Source: Streptomyces lichenis
GTDB taxonomy: Bacteria > Actinomycetota > Actinomycetes > Streptomycetales > Streptomycetaceae
Direction of reading: 5' to 3'
Assembly: GCF_023218175.1 (NCBI RefSeq)
Contig: NZ_JALPTH010000045.1
Coordinates: forward strand, 1-32,631
DNA: 32,631 nucleotides
Under the pieces are notes generated by a model that had not been told where the DNA came from, made no database searches, and was given only the letters and a program-made list of their open reading frames with translations. Shown here one piece after another: positions 23,974 to 31,567 of the stretch. Within the stretch, counting starts at the first letter, position 1, and every line of letters starts with the position of its first letter. The translations under genes and the position numbers were made by a program.

Positions 23974-24912
23974 TCAGGTCTCCGAGCGGTACATCAGGTC
24001 CACCTCGTGCGTGGTGAACCCCATCCCCTCGTACACCCGCATCGCCGGCGTGTTGTCCGCGTCCACGTAGAGCATCGCCGTCGGCAGCCCCTCGGCCGCC
24101 AGATGCCGCAGCCCCACCGAGGTCAGCGCCTTGCCGAGGCCGCCGCCCTGGGCGTCCGGCGCCACCCCCACCACGTACACCTCGCCCAGCTGCTCCTCGG
24201 CGTGCACCTTGGTCCAGTGGAACCCGGCGATCGCGCCGTCGGCCTCGCGTACGGCCAGGAAGAAGCCCTTCGGATCGAACCAGGGCTCCGCCTTGCGGTC
24301 GTCCAGGTCCCGCTGGCTCAGCGAGCCCTGCTCGGGGTGGTGGGCGAAGGCGGCCGCGTTGACGGCGAGCCAGGCCGCGTCGTCCTCGCCCGGCACGAAG
24401 GTGCGGAAGACGGTGCCCGGCGGCAGCACCGGCTCGGGCAGCTCCGGGCCGGCGGCCAGCGGCCGCCGCATCTGCCGCAGTTCGCGGAAGAGGGTCAGCC
24501 CGAGGACCTGGGCCAGATGGCGGGCGGCCGGCTTGCCGCCGTGCGCCCACACCCGCAGCCGCTTGCCCGAGGCGGCCAGCAGCGCCGCGCCGAGCGCCCG
24601 GCCGTGGCCCCGGCCGCGGTGCCCGGGGTGCACCACCAGCTCGGCGGCCGGCGCCTCCACCGGGTCGGTGTCCTCCAGCTGCGCGTAGCCTGCGAGTTCG
24701 CCCCGCACGCTGAGCAGCAGATGGGAGACGCCCTCCCGGCGCCCGCCGCGCAACTGGAGCCGCCCCTGCTCGGAGACGGCCTGCATACCGTCCGAGGCGG
24801 CCGCTTCGGTGAGCAGTTCCAGGACGCCGGCGGCCTGCTCCTCGCTCAGGGCGTCCAGGGTGTCGATACGGCGGCCGGGTTCTAGTGCCGGTGCGGAGGC
24901 GTCAGTCGTCAT
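23974..24912 (-). CDS. mshD: Mycothiol synthase MshD
   Basis: 312 residues from ATG 24912. Two tandem GNAT acetyltransferase domains are seen. The N-terminal one carries VVHPGHRGRGHGRALGAALL (about 92-111). The C-terminal one carries VVGVAPDAQGGGLGKALTSVGLRHL (about 247-270), with LYVDADNTPAMRVYEGMGF (about 281-299). This double-GNAT layout and length match MshD, which transfers acetyl from acetyl-CoA to Cys-GlcN-Ins in the last step of mycothiol synthesis in the cytoplasm. Its presence supports an actinobacterial source. It is a single-gene unit with its own terminator, divergent from the 5'-nucleotidase gene. Confidence 0.93.
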   Translation of the reverse strand: MTTDASAPALEPGRRIDTLDALSEEQAAGVLELLTEAAASDGMQAVSEQGRLQLRGGRREGVSHLLLSVRGELAGYAQLEDTDPVEAPAAELVVHPGHRGRGHGRALGAALLAASGKRLRVWAHGGKPAARHLAQVLGLTLFRELRQMRRPLAAGPELPEPVLPPGTVFRTFVPGEDDAAWLAVNAAAFAHHPEQGSLSQRDLDDRKAEPWFDPKGFFLAVREADGAIAGFHWTKVHAEEQLGEVYVVGVAPDAQGGGLGKALTSVGLRHLAAEGLPTAMLYVDADNTPAMRVYEGMGFTTHEVDLMYRSET

Positions 24913-25019
24913 ATGCCGAGCCTACGGCGGCCGTCCTCCCTCTCACCGGCGCGCACCACAACGCATGGCCGAAGGCTCCGTCTCCCCGGAAGGCAACCAG
25001 CTCGTAACCCGCGTACCCC

Positions 25020-25048
25020 TGTTGCGCTACGCGCGTTGACTCTAGGCT
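25020..25048 (+). promoter_or_regulatory. Possible promoter of the 5'-nucleotidase gene
   Basis: TAGGCT at 25043-25048 fits the TANNNT -10 pattern. The region 17 nt upstream (TGTTGC at 25020-25025) is a poor -35. It would give a leader of roughly 110 nt before ATG 25168. I see no PHO box in this interval. Confidence 0.35.
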
Positions 25049-25167
25049 GCGCGCTGGACCGCACCTCCGCCACGCCCCCGCGCGCCGGACCGCCGTGCGG
25101 GGACCGCCTGTCGGCGGCCGACCGCCGCACCGGGCGGGGGCCGTCCGCTGGACCACCGAGGGGACAG

Positions 25168-26985
25168 ATGTCAGCGACACCGAAGAAGAACCGCGCGGCG
25201 CGGCGACTGCTGGCCGGCGCCGCCGGCCTGGCCACCGCGGGCGCCCTGGTCGCCGCCATGCCGGCCGGCGCGCAGAGCGGCCACGGCGGCGGCAAGGGGC
25301 ACGGCCACGGCCACGGCCGCACCGTCGACGTCCAGCTGCTCTCCTTCAACGACCTGCACGGCAACCTGGAGGCGCCGGCCGGCTCCTCCGGCCAGGTCAC
25401 CCGCACCCGCCCGGACGGCACCACCGAGAAGGTGGACGCGGGCGGCGTCGAGTACCTCGCCGGCCACCTCCGCACCGCCCGCAAGGGCAACCCGTACTCG
25501 GTGACCGCGGCCGCGGGCGACCTCATCGGCGCCTCCCCGCTGATGTCGGGGCTTTTCCACGACGAGCCGACCGTCGAGGCGCTCAACAAGCTGAAGCTCG
25601 ACGTCACCTCGGTGGGCAACCACGAGTTCGACGAGGGCGCCAAGGAGCTGGCCCGCATTCAGAACGGCGGCTGCCACCCCACCGGCGGCTGCTACGAGAA
25701 GGGCAAGCGCTTCAAGGGCGCCGACTTCCCGTACCTCGCCGCCAACGTGACCAGCGAGAAGACCGGCAAGCCCATCCTGGACCCGTACTTCGTCTGGAAG
25801 CACAACGGCGTCAGGATCGGCTTCATCGGGGTGACCCTGGAGGGCACCCCGAACATCGTCACCGCCGAGGGCGTCAAGGGCCTGAAGTTCGGCGACGAGG
25901 TCGAGACCATCAACAAGTACGCCAAGGTGCTGGAGCGCAAGGGCGTCAAGTCGATCGTGGCCCTGGTGCACGAGGGCGGCGCGCCGGCCTCGCAGTCGGT
26001 GGACTACGACTGCGACAGCCCCGGCGCGGGCGACGGGATCTCCGGCCCGATCACCGACATCGCCAAGAGGGTCTCGCCGCAGGTGGACGCGCTGGTCACC
26101 GGCCACACCCACCAGGCGTACGTGTGCACCATCCCGGACCCGTCCGGCAAGCCGCGCATGGTCACCTCGGCGTCCTCGTACGGCAAGCTGTACACCGACA
26201 CCACGCTGACCTACGACCGCCGCACCAGGGACATCGTCCGCACCGCGGTGAAGTCGGCCAACCGGATCGTCACCCGGGACGTGCCCAAGGCCCCCGACAT
26301 GACCTCCCTCATCCAGCGGTGGAACGCGCTCGCCGCGCCGATCGCGGGCAAGCCGCAGGGCTGGATCTCCGCCGACATCAACGGGCGGGGCTCCACCGCG
26401 TACGAGAAGCCGCTCGGCAACCTGATCGCGGACGCCCAGCTCGCGGGCCTCGCCCCGGCCGACAAGGGCGGCGCCCAGCTCGCCCTGATGAACCCGGGCG
26501 GCATCCGCTCCGACCTCGTCTACAAGGCGTCCGCGGGTGAGGGCGACGGCGTCGTCACCTACGGCGAGGCGTTCACCGTGCAGCCGTTCACCAACATGAT
26601 GAACGTGGTCGACCTGACCGGTGCCCAGCTGCTCGCCGCGCTCCAGCAGCAGGTCAGCGGCTCCAACGAGGCCTCCCCGAAGATCCTCCAGGTCTCCAGG
26701 GGCCTCACCTACACCCTGGACACCACCAAGACCGGCGCCGCCCGGATCGTGGCCGACTCGGTCAAGCTGAACGGCCAGGCCCTCGACCCGGCCAGGACCT
26801 ACCGCGTCGCCATGAACGAGTTCCTGGCCGGCGGCGGCGACGGCTTCCCCGCCCTCGCCCAGGGCAGGAACAAGCTGGTCGGCGCCTCCGACCTGGACGT
26901 CTTCAACGCCTACCTGGCCGCCAACTCCACGGCCACCGCCCCCCTCGCGCCCCCCGCGACCGACCGCATCACGGTCGTCCAGTGA
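25168..26985 (+). CDS. Secreted 5'-nucleotidase / metallophosphatase
   Basis: 605 residues from ATG 25168, with GAGGGGACAG just upstream; the frame stays open further upstream but lacks protein character. A signal peptide (about 1-36, ending PAGAQS) is followed by a His/Gly-rich stretch (39-50) that could bind metal. The calcineurin-like domain carries SFNDLHGNLE (D62, H64), GDLIG (D118), GNHEFDEG (N151, H152), ALVHEGG (267-271) and TGHTHQ (312-315). A 5'-nucleotidase C-terminal domain follows (NPGGIRSDL near 443, TYGEAFTVQPFTN). It should release phosphate and nucleosides from extracellular nucleotides. There is no sorting signal, so it is probably released. A hairpin terminator follows. In this phosphate-themed region it likely serves phosphate scavenging. 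Confidence 0.92.
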   Translation: MSATPKKNRAARRLLAGAAGLATAGALVAAMPAGAQSGHGGGKGHGHGHGRTVDVQLLSFNDLHGNLEAPAGSSGQVTRTRPDGTTEKVDAGGVEYLAGHLRTARKGNPYSVTAAAGDLIGASPLMSGLFHDEPTVEALNKLKLDVTSVGNHEFDEGAKELARIQNGGCHPTGGCYEKGKRFKGADFPYLAANVTSEKTGKPILDPYFVWKHNGVRIGFIGVTLEGTPNIVTAEGVKGLKFGDEVETINKYAKVLERKGVKSIVALVHEGGAPASQSVDYDCDSPGAGDGISGPITDIAKRVSPQVDALVTGHTHQAYVCTIPDPSGKPRMVTSASSYGKLYTDTTLTYDRRTRDIVRTAVKSANRIVTRDVPKAPDMTSLIQRWNALAAPIAGKPQGWISADINGRGSTAYEKPLGNLIADAQLAGLAPADKGGAQLALMNPGGIRSDLVYKASAGEGDGVVTYGEAFTVQPFTNMMNVVDLTGAQLLAALQQQVSGSNEASPKILQVSRGLTYTLDTTKTGAARIVADSVKLNGQALDPARTYRVAMNEFLAGGGDGFPALAQGRNKLVGASDLDVFNAYLAANSTATAPLAPPATDRITVVQ

Positions 26986-27018
26986 CCCGCACCGCCTGAC
27001 CCCGCCCCACACCGCCCA

Positions 27019-27046
27019 GGGCGGCGCATCCCCGGATGCGCCGCCC
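27019..27046 (+). terminator. Hairpin terminator after the 5'-nucleotidase gene
   Basis: GGGCGGCGCATC (27019-27030) pairs exactly with GATGCGCCGCCC (27035-27046) around a 4-nt loop. It starts 33 nt after the stop. Confidence 0.8.
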
Positions 27047-27105
27047 TTCGGCATCCCGCTGCTCGTTGCCGCTCTCGCCCCCTGTCGGTCCTGTCGTGCT
27101 CACGC

Positions 27106-27117
27106 CATAATCCGCGC
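27106..27117 (+). promoter_or_regulatory. -10 element placing a leaderless start for the PI-PLC gene
   Basis: CATAAT at 27106-27111 is one base off TATAAT. It ends 6 nt before the ATG at 27118, so transcription should begin at or next to the start codon. No ribosome site is present between them. The -35 region is poor. Leaderless transcripts are frequent in Streptomyces. Confidence 0.45.
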
Positions 27118-28053
27118 ATGACTCCCCGCCTGGACACGCCCGCTGCCTCCACCCCCACCCCCGCTCCCGTGCCGTCGCTGCCGCGAGGGGTGAGCCGGCG
27201 GGGTTTCCTGGCGGGCGCGGGCGCGTTCTCCGCCGCCGTCCTGCTCGGCACCGCCCCGGCCGCGGCGCGGACCAGGGCGGGCACCGCCGACTGGATGGGC
27301 GCCCTGCCCGGCGCCACACCGCTGCACCGGCTGACCATCCCCGGCACCCACAACTCCGCCGCCCCGGCCGGCGGGCTCTGGGTGGCCTGCCAGAACACCG
27401 GCGTCGGGCAGCAACTGGCCGCCGGGATCCGGTTCCTGGACATCCGGTGCCGGGTCACCGGCGACTCCTTCGCCATCCACCACGGGGCGTCCTACCAGAA
27501 CCAGATGTTCGGCGACGTGCTGATCGCCTGCCGCGACTTCCTCGCCGCCCACCCGGGCGAGACCGTGCTGATGCGGGTCAAGCAGGAGTACTCGGGGGAG
27601 AGCGACGCGGTCTTCCGCCAGGTCTTCGACCGCTACCTCGACGCCAAGGGCTGGCGGCCGCTCTTCCGCATCGGCGACGGGCTGCCGCTGCTCGGGGAGG
27701 CGCGCGGGCGGGTGGTGCTGCTCGCCGACAACGGCGGCCTGCCCGGGGTCCGCTACGGCGACGGGGCGCTGTTCGACATCCAGGACGACTACATGGCGGA
27801 GCCGTTCGCCAAGTACCCCGAGATCGAGGCGCACTTCCTCAAGGCGGCGTCCCAGCCCGGCAAGCTGTACGTCAACTACGTCTCCACCGCCGCCCTGCTC
27901 CCACCGCGCTGGAACGCCGACCGGCTCAACCCGCGCGTCCACTCCTTCCTCGACGGCTCCGGGGGGCGGGACCTCCGGGGCCTCGGCATCGTCCCGATGG
28001 ACTTCCCCAACACCCGGGCGGGACTGGTGGAGTCCTTGATCCGGCACAACTGA
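27118..28053 (+). CDS. Tat-exported phosphatidylinositol-specific phospholipase C-like protein
   Basis: 311 residues from ATG 27118. A twin-arginine signal (SRRGFLAGAG, about 26-35) followed by a hydrophobic stretch and APAAA site indicates Tat export. The PI-PLC X domain begins near residue 58: LTIPGTHNSAA carries the first catalytic His (H78), GIRFLDIRCRV the conserved R/D, and AIHHGASYQ the second His (H121/H122). Later VLMRVKQEY and LYVNYVS match other sheet strands. The size fits bacterial PI-PLC (about 300 residues), which cleaves phosphatidylinositol or GPI anchors without calcium. Physiological role is unknown. It converges on the sensor kinase gene with only 10 nt between stops. Confidence 0.9.
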   Translation: MTPRLDTPAASTPTPAPVPSLPRGVSRRGFLAGAGAFSAAVLLGTAPAAARTRAGTADWMGALPGATPLHRLTIPGTHNSAAPAGGLWVACQNTGVGQQLAAGIRFLDIRCRVTGDSFAIHHGASYQNQMFGDVLIACRDFLAAHPGETVLMRVKQEYSGESDAVFRQVFDRYLDAKGWRPLFRIGDGLPLLGEARGRVVLLADNGGLPGVRYGDGALFDIQDDYMAEPFAKYPEIEAHFLKAASQPGKLYVNYVSTAALLPPRWNADRLNPRVHSFLDGSGGRDLRGLGIVPMDFPNTRAGLVESLIRHN

Positions 28054-28063
28054 CAGGCGGGGG

Positions 28064-29482
28064 TCAGCGGCTCGGGTGGTGGCGGGGCGGGGGTGCGGGG
28101 GCGCCGGGCAGGTGGATGAGGGCGCGGGTGCCGCCGCCGTCGGCGGGGGCCAGCTCGACGGTGCCGCCGGAGCGCTGGACGGTGCGGGCCACGATGGAGA
28201 GGCCGAGGCCCGAGCCGGGGAGGCTGCGGGCGGAGGGGGAGCGCCAGAACCGCTCGAAGACATGGGGCAGCTCCTCGGGCGGGATGCCCGGGCCGTGGTC
28301 CCGTACCGTCAGCTCGCCGCGGGTGAGGGCGACCTCCACGGTGCCGTGGGGCGGGGAGAACTTGACCGCGTTGTCCAGGACGTTCACCAGGGCGCGTTCG
28401 AGAGCGGCCGGCTCGGCCCGTACGTACCAGGGCTCGGGGTCGGACGCGGTGAGGGTGAGGTCGGGGCCGGCGCGGAGGCGGACGCGGTCCAGGGCGGTGG
28501 CGAGGATCTCGTGCAGCGGGACCACCTCCAGGCGGCCCTGGCCGACCGCGTCGGGGCGGGACAGCTCCTGGAGGTCGCCGATGAGGGAGGCCAGCTCGGT
28601 CATCTGGGCCGTGACGGAGGTCAGAAGGTCGCGGCGGTCGGCGGGCGGCAGGGGGCGGCCGGTGTCCTCGCTGCGGGCCAGCAGCTCGATGTTGGTGCGC
28701 AGCGAGGTGAGGGGGGTGCGCAGCTCGTGCCCGGCGTCGGCGATCAGCTGCGACTGCCGGTCCCGGGAGGAGGCCAGCGCGGTGGTCATCGCGTTGAAGG
28801 AGCGGGACAGCCGGGCGATCTCGTCCTCGCCCTCGACCGGGATGCGGACGGTCAGGTCCTCGGTGCGCGCCACATGCTCGACGGCTCCGGTCAGCCGGTC
28901 CACCGGCTTCAGGCCGGTGCGCGCCACCCACAGCCCGGCGGCGCCCGCGCCGAGCACCCCGAGTCCGGCGAGCGCGGTCAGCACCAGGGCGAGCCGGTTC
29001 AGGGCGCCGTCGATCTCGCCGAGCGGGCGTGACATGGACACCGTGTAGCCGGTGTTCGCGTCGCGCTCGGTGAAGATCCGCACCGTCTGCCCCGAGTCGG
29101 TCCGCCCGTCGTGCAGGGCGCTCGCCGCACCGCCCTGCGCCACCTCCACATCGGCTCGCTGGACGGCGACCGCGGCCGAGCCGGCGCCCACACAGCGGCC
29201 GCCGTCCGGCACGACCAGCTGCCAGTTGACATAGCTCGGACCGGCGTCCGCCGGCGCGGGCTGGGCGGTGCGCCGGCAGTTCAGCGCCGCCTCCCGCTGC
29301 CCGCCGAGGGGTACGGACAGGTTCTCCAGGGCGCTGTCCATCTCGTCCCGCAGCTGCGCCCGGGTCAGCAGCCAGCAGGCCACCGAGACGGCCGCCACCG
29401 CGACCGCCACCGCGACGGTGGTGAGCAGCGCCAGCCGGGAGCGGAGGGGAAGGGAGCGGAAGCGCGCCAGGGGACCGGTCAC
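28064..29482 (-). CDS. Sensor histidine kinase (MprB/CseC-like)
   Basis: 472 residues from GTG 29482, with GAGGAGG seven to ten nt upstream. The first membrane helix is at about 18-40, an extracytoplasmic sensor domain at about 41-160, which includes two cysteines (C69, C97), and the second helix at about 162-187. HAMP spans about 188-240. The H-box is DAGHELRTPLTSL, with phosphorylatable His252. N-box NVLDNAVKFSP, G1 VRDHGPGIP and G2 GSGLGLSIV form the ATPase. It lies downstream of its response regulator gene. The HtrA-type protease gene beside them recalls the mprAB-pepD arrangement of mycobacteria, which senses envelope stress. The paired cysteines could form a redox-sensitive disulfide, which is a guess. 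Confidence 0.92.
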   Translation of the reverse strand: MTGPLARFRSLPLRSRLALLTTVAVAVAVAAVSVACWLLTRAQLRDEMDSALENLSVPLGGQREAALNCRRTAQPAPADAGPSYVNWQLVVPDGGRCVGAGSAAVAVQRADVEVAQGGAASALHDGRTDSGQTVRIFTERDANTGYTVSMSRPLGEIDGALNRLALVLTALAGLGVLGAGAAGLWVARTGLKPVDRLTGAVEHVARTEDLTVRIPVEGEDEIARLSRSFNAMTTALASSRDRQSQLIADAGHELRTPLTSLRTNIELLARSEDTGRPLPPADRRDLLTSVTAQMTELASLIGDLQELSRPDAVGQGRLEVVPLHEILATALDRVRLRAGPDLTLTASDPEPWYVRAEPAALERALVNVLDNAVKFSPPHGTVEVALTRGELTVRDHGPGIPPEELPHVFERFWRSPSARSLPGSGLGLSIVARTVQRSGGTVELAPADGGGTRALIHLPGAPAPPPRHHPSR

Positions 29483-29598
29483 CTCGGTGCCTCCTCGGCA
29501 CCCGCCACCGGCGCCCCCGGCGGGGAGGTGCCCGCCCCCGGCGCCCCCGCCGGTGCCGGTCGCGCCACCGGCGTCCCCGGCGGGACGTGCGGGCTCAC
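29479..29598 (-). CDS. Possible 39-codon Pro/Ala/Gly-rich small ORF bridging regulator and kinase
   Basis: Its GTG (29596-29598) overlaps the response regulator stop TGA (29595-29597), and its TGA (29479-29481) overlaps the kinase GTG (29480-29482). The frame therefore fills the gap exactly. The product would be Pro/Ala/Gly-rich with no recognisable domain, built partly from a 21-bp repeat. It may be read through by coupled ribosomes or may be chance in GC-rich DNA. The kinase has its own ribosome site inside it. Confidence 0.2.
   Translation of the reverse strand: MSPHVPPGTPVARPAPAGAPGAGTSPPGAPVAGAEEAPR
29504..29584. repeat. 21-bp direct repeat with a 60-bp period between regulator and kinase genes
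   Basis: Bases 29504-29524 and 29564-29584 are identical except for one C/T difference; their starts are 60 bp apart, a multiple of three. The tract between is GC-rich with further partial copies. It suggests the spacer grew by duplication. Confidence 0.7.
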
Positions 29599-30311
29599 TC
29601 CGGGCCTCCGCGCAGGACGTAGCCGACGCCGCGCACGGTGTGCACGAGCCGGGGTTCGCCGCCCGCCTCGGTCTTGCGGCGCAGGTACATCACGTAGACG
29701 TCCAGGGAGTTGGAGCTCGGCTCGAAGTCGAAGCCCCACACGGCCTTGAGGATCTGCTCCCGGGTGAGGACCTGGCGGGGATGGGCGAGGAACATCTCCA
29801 GCAGGGTGAACTCGGTGCGGGTCAGCTCCACGGGCCGCCCGCCGCGGGTCACCTCGCGGGTGGCCGGGTCCATCCGCAGGTCGGCGAAGGCCAGCACCCC
29901 GCCGTCCACCTCGGGGGCGCCGGCGCCCACCGCGTAGGAGCTGCGCCGCAGCAGGGCCCGGATGCGGGCGAACAGCTCGTCCAGCTCGAACGGCTTGACC
30001 AGGTAGTCGTCGGCGCCGGCGTCCAGTCCGGTGACCCGGTCGCCGACGGTGTCCCGGGCGGTCAGCATCAGGATCGGCACCGTCGACCCGGCGGCGCGCA
30101 CCCGGCGGGCCGCGGTCAGCCCGTCCACGCCGGGCATCTGGATGTCCAGGACGACGAGGTCGGGCCGGTACGCGGCGATCTTGGCCAGTGCGTCGCCGCC
30201 GTCGACGGCGACCTCGGTCCCGTACCCCTCGAAGGCAAGGCTGCGCTGGAGGGCCTCGCGGACGGCGGGCTCGTCGTCGACGATCAGGATGCGCTCCCCG
30301 GTGGTGTTCAT
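29595..30311 (-). CDS. OmpR/PhoB-type response regulator (MprA/CseB-like)
   Basis: 238 residues from ATG 30311. The receiver domain shows the acidic pair D12-D13, phosphoacceptor D56 (VVLDIQMPGVDG), T84 (LMLTARD) and K106 (DDYLVKPFELDE). After a linker (about 120-135) the C-terminal winged helix (about 140-236) carries VELTRTEFTLLEMFLAHPRQVLTREQIL and SLDVYVMYLRRKTE, ending in VRGVGYVLRG. All key residues are intact. It is preceded by the protease gene with an 85-nt gap and followed by its kinase. Likely DNA sites are 11-bp spaced direct repeats, and such repeats occur in the protease leader (31480-31506). Confidence 0.95.
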   Translation of the reverse strand: MNTTGERILIVDDEPAVREALQRSLAFEGYGTEVAVDGGDALAKIAAYRPDLVVLDIQMPGVDGLTAARRVRAAGSTVPILMLTARDTVGDRVTGLDAGADDYLVKPFELDELFARIRALLRRSSYAVGAGAPEVDGGVLAFADLRMDPATREVTRGGRPVELTRTEFTLLEMFLAHPRQVLTREQILKAVWGFDFEPSSNSLDVYVMYLRRKTEAGGEPRLVHTVRGVGYVLRGGPE

Positions 30312-30396
30312 GGAATCAGCCTTGCACGCCGGTCCGGCAGGGGACGTCCGCCTGTGGACAACGGCCGTGCGCCCGCGCCGGCCGTGTGCTCGCCGG

Positions 30397-31455
30397 CTAT
30401 GCGCCGGCTCCGTCGCGGAGCTGGTCCAGGTCGGCCTTGAGGGTGTCGACCGGGATGGCGAAGCCGAGCCCCACGCTGCCGGAGCTGCCGCTCGCACCGG
30501 AGCCGCTGGAGCCGCTCGGCGCGTACATGGCCGAGTTGATGCCGATGATCCGGCCGTCCATGTCGATCAGCGCCCCGCCGGAGTTGCCCGGGTTGAGGGA
30601 GGCGTCGGTCTGGATGGCCTTGTACGTCGTGGTCGACGAACCGGTGTCGCCGTTGAACTGCTGTCCGCCGAACTCGAACGGCCAGCCCTGCCGGGGGTCC
30701 ACCCCGCCCTGACCGCCCTGACCGCCCTGACCGCCCTGACCGCTCTGACCGTCCTGGCCTTCGTCCTTGGCCACCGTCACGTCCCGGTCGAGCGCCGAGA
30801 CGATGCCGCTGGTCACCGTGCCGGTCAGTCCCTCGGGGGAGCCGATCGCCACCACCTCGTCACCGACCTTGACCTGGTCGGAGTCGCCCAGGGTGGCCGC
30901 CTTCAGCCCGGAGGCGTTCCGCAGCTTGATCAGCGCCAGGTCCTTGTCGGGATCGGTGCCGACCACCTCGGCGGTGTGGCTCTTGCCGTCGTTCAGTTGG
31001 ACCTTGATCTCGGAGGCGCCGGAGATGACGTGGTTGTTGGTGACGATCTCGCCGTCCGAGGTGATGATCACCCCGGAGCCGGTGGACTGGCCGGAACCGG
31101 AGGCCGCGCTGATCTCCACGATGCTCGGCGAGACCGCCTGGGCCACCCCGGCGACGGTGCCCTTGCTGGACTGGGAGACATTGGTGCCGGTCGCGGCGGA
31201 GCCGCCGCCCGCGGCCTGATCCGCCGGGCTCAGCTGCTGCACCAGGGTCGCCGCGCCCCCGCCGATCGCGGCGGCGGCGATGGCCACGGCGGCGAGCAGC
31301 GCCACGGGGCGCTTGGCCCGCCGGTGCTCGGCGGGAGCCGGTGCGCCCGATCCCAAGGCCGGGTCGGCCGTCGGGGCGTACTCCGGGCGGGGCGGGTAGT
31401 ACGGGTACTGCGCGCTGCTGCCTTGGTCGCCGCTGCTGCGGTAGTGGTCCGTCAT
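30397..31455 (-). CDS. HtrA/DegP-like membrane-anchored serine protease without PDZ domain
   Basis: 352 residues from ATG 31455 (MTDHYRSSG). The frame is open further upstream but not protein-like. A Pro/Tyr-rich cytoplasmic part (1-48) precedes one membrane helix (51-74) and a trypsin-like protease domain (about 100-340). The triad is H142 (TNNHVISG), D172 (KDLALIKL) and S292 (GNSGGAL). Between the two barrels lies a QGG-rich insertion (about 233-252) encoded by 9-bp tandem repeats. The protein ends just after the last barrel strand (GLGFAIPVD), so the PDZ domain usual in HtrA and PepD is missing. It should degrade misfolded proteins outside the membrane. The regulator and kinase genes lie downstream on the same strand. 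Confidence 0.9.
   Translation of the reverse strand: MTDHYRSSGDQGSSAQYPYYPPRPEYAPTADPALGSGAPAPAEHRRAKRPVALLAAVAIAAAAIGGGAATLVQQLSPADQAAGGGSAATGTNVSQSSKGTVAGVAQAVSPSIVEISAASGSGQSTGSGVIITSDGEIVTNNHVISGASEIKVQLNDGKSHTAEVVGTDPDKDLALIKLRNASGLKAATLGDSDQVKVGDEVVAIGSPEGLTGTVTSGIVSALDRDVTVAKDEGQDGQSGQGGQGGQGGQGGVDPRQGWPFEFGGQQFNGDTGSSTTTYKAIQTDASLNPGNSGGALIDMDGRIIGINSAMYAPSGSSGSGASGSSGSVGLGFAIPVDTLKADLDQLRDGAGA
30704..30757. repeat. 9-bp tandem repeat inside the protease gene
   Basis: Four exact copies of CCGCCCTGA (30704-30739) are followed by two diverged copies (30740-30757). On the minus strand they encode repeated Gln-Gly-Gly in a loop. Changes in copy number would keep the reading frame. Confidence 0.85.
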
Positions 31456-31479
31456 GGCTATGACTGTCGGCCCCGTGGA

Positions 31480-31506
31480 TGAGAGCCGTCTGAGACCACC
31501 TTGAAA
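31480..31506 (-). promoter_or_regulatory. Candidate OmpR-type operator upstream of the protease gene
   Basis: On the minus strand TTTCA (31502-31506), TCTCA (31491-31495) and TCTCA (31480-31484) are spaced exactly 11 bp apart. One-turn direct repeats are typical of sites for PhoB/OmpR-type regulators such as the one encoded downstream. They lie 25 to 51 nt before the protease ATG. Binding is inferred. Confidence 0.5.
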
Positions 31507-31567
31507 GTCCGGGCAGATTCCCGTATGCCCCATATAAGGGGAGCCCGCGGCAGGGCGGGTGCGGCGG

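Noticed and set aside
21542..24550. Minus-strand frame of about 1000 codons spanning permease, ATPase, GntR and mshD regions
   Set aside because: Only the last 333 codons are protein-like (the permease). The rest is out of frame with the clear ATPase, GntR and mshD genes.
25171..27054. Minus-strand 627-codon frame opposite the 5'-nucleotidase gene
   Set aside because: Antisense shadow with no recognisable motif; the plus strand carries complete metallophosphatase motifs.
30704..30757. Tandem repeats considered as a CRISPR or regulatory array
   Set aside because: The unit is 9 bp without spacers and translates in frame to Gln-Gly-Gly within the protease.
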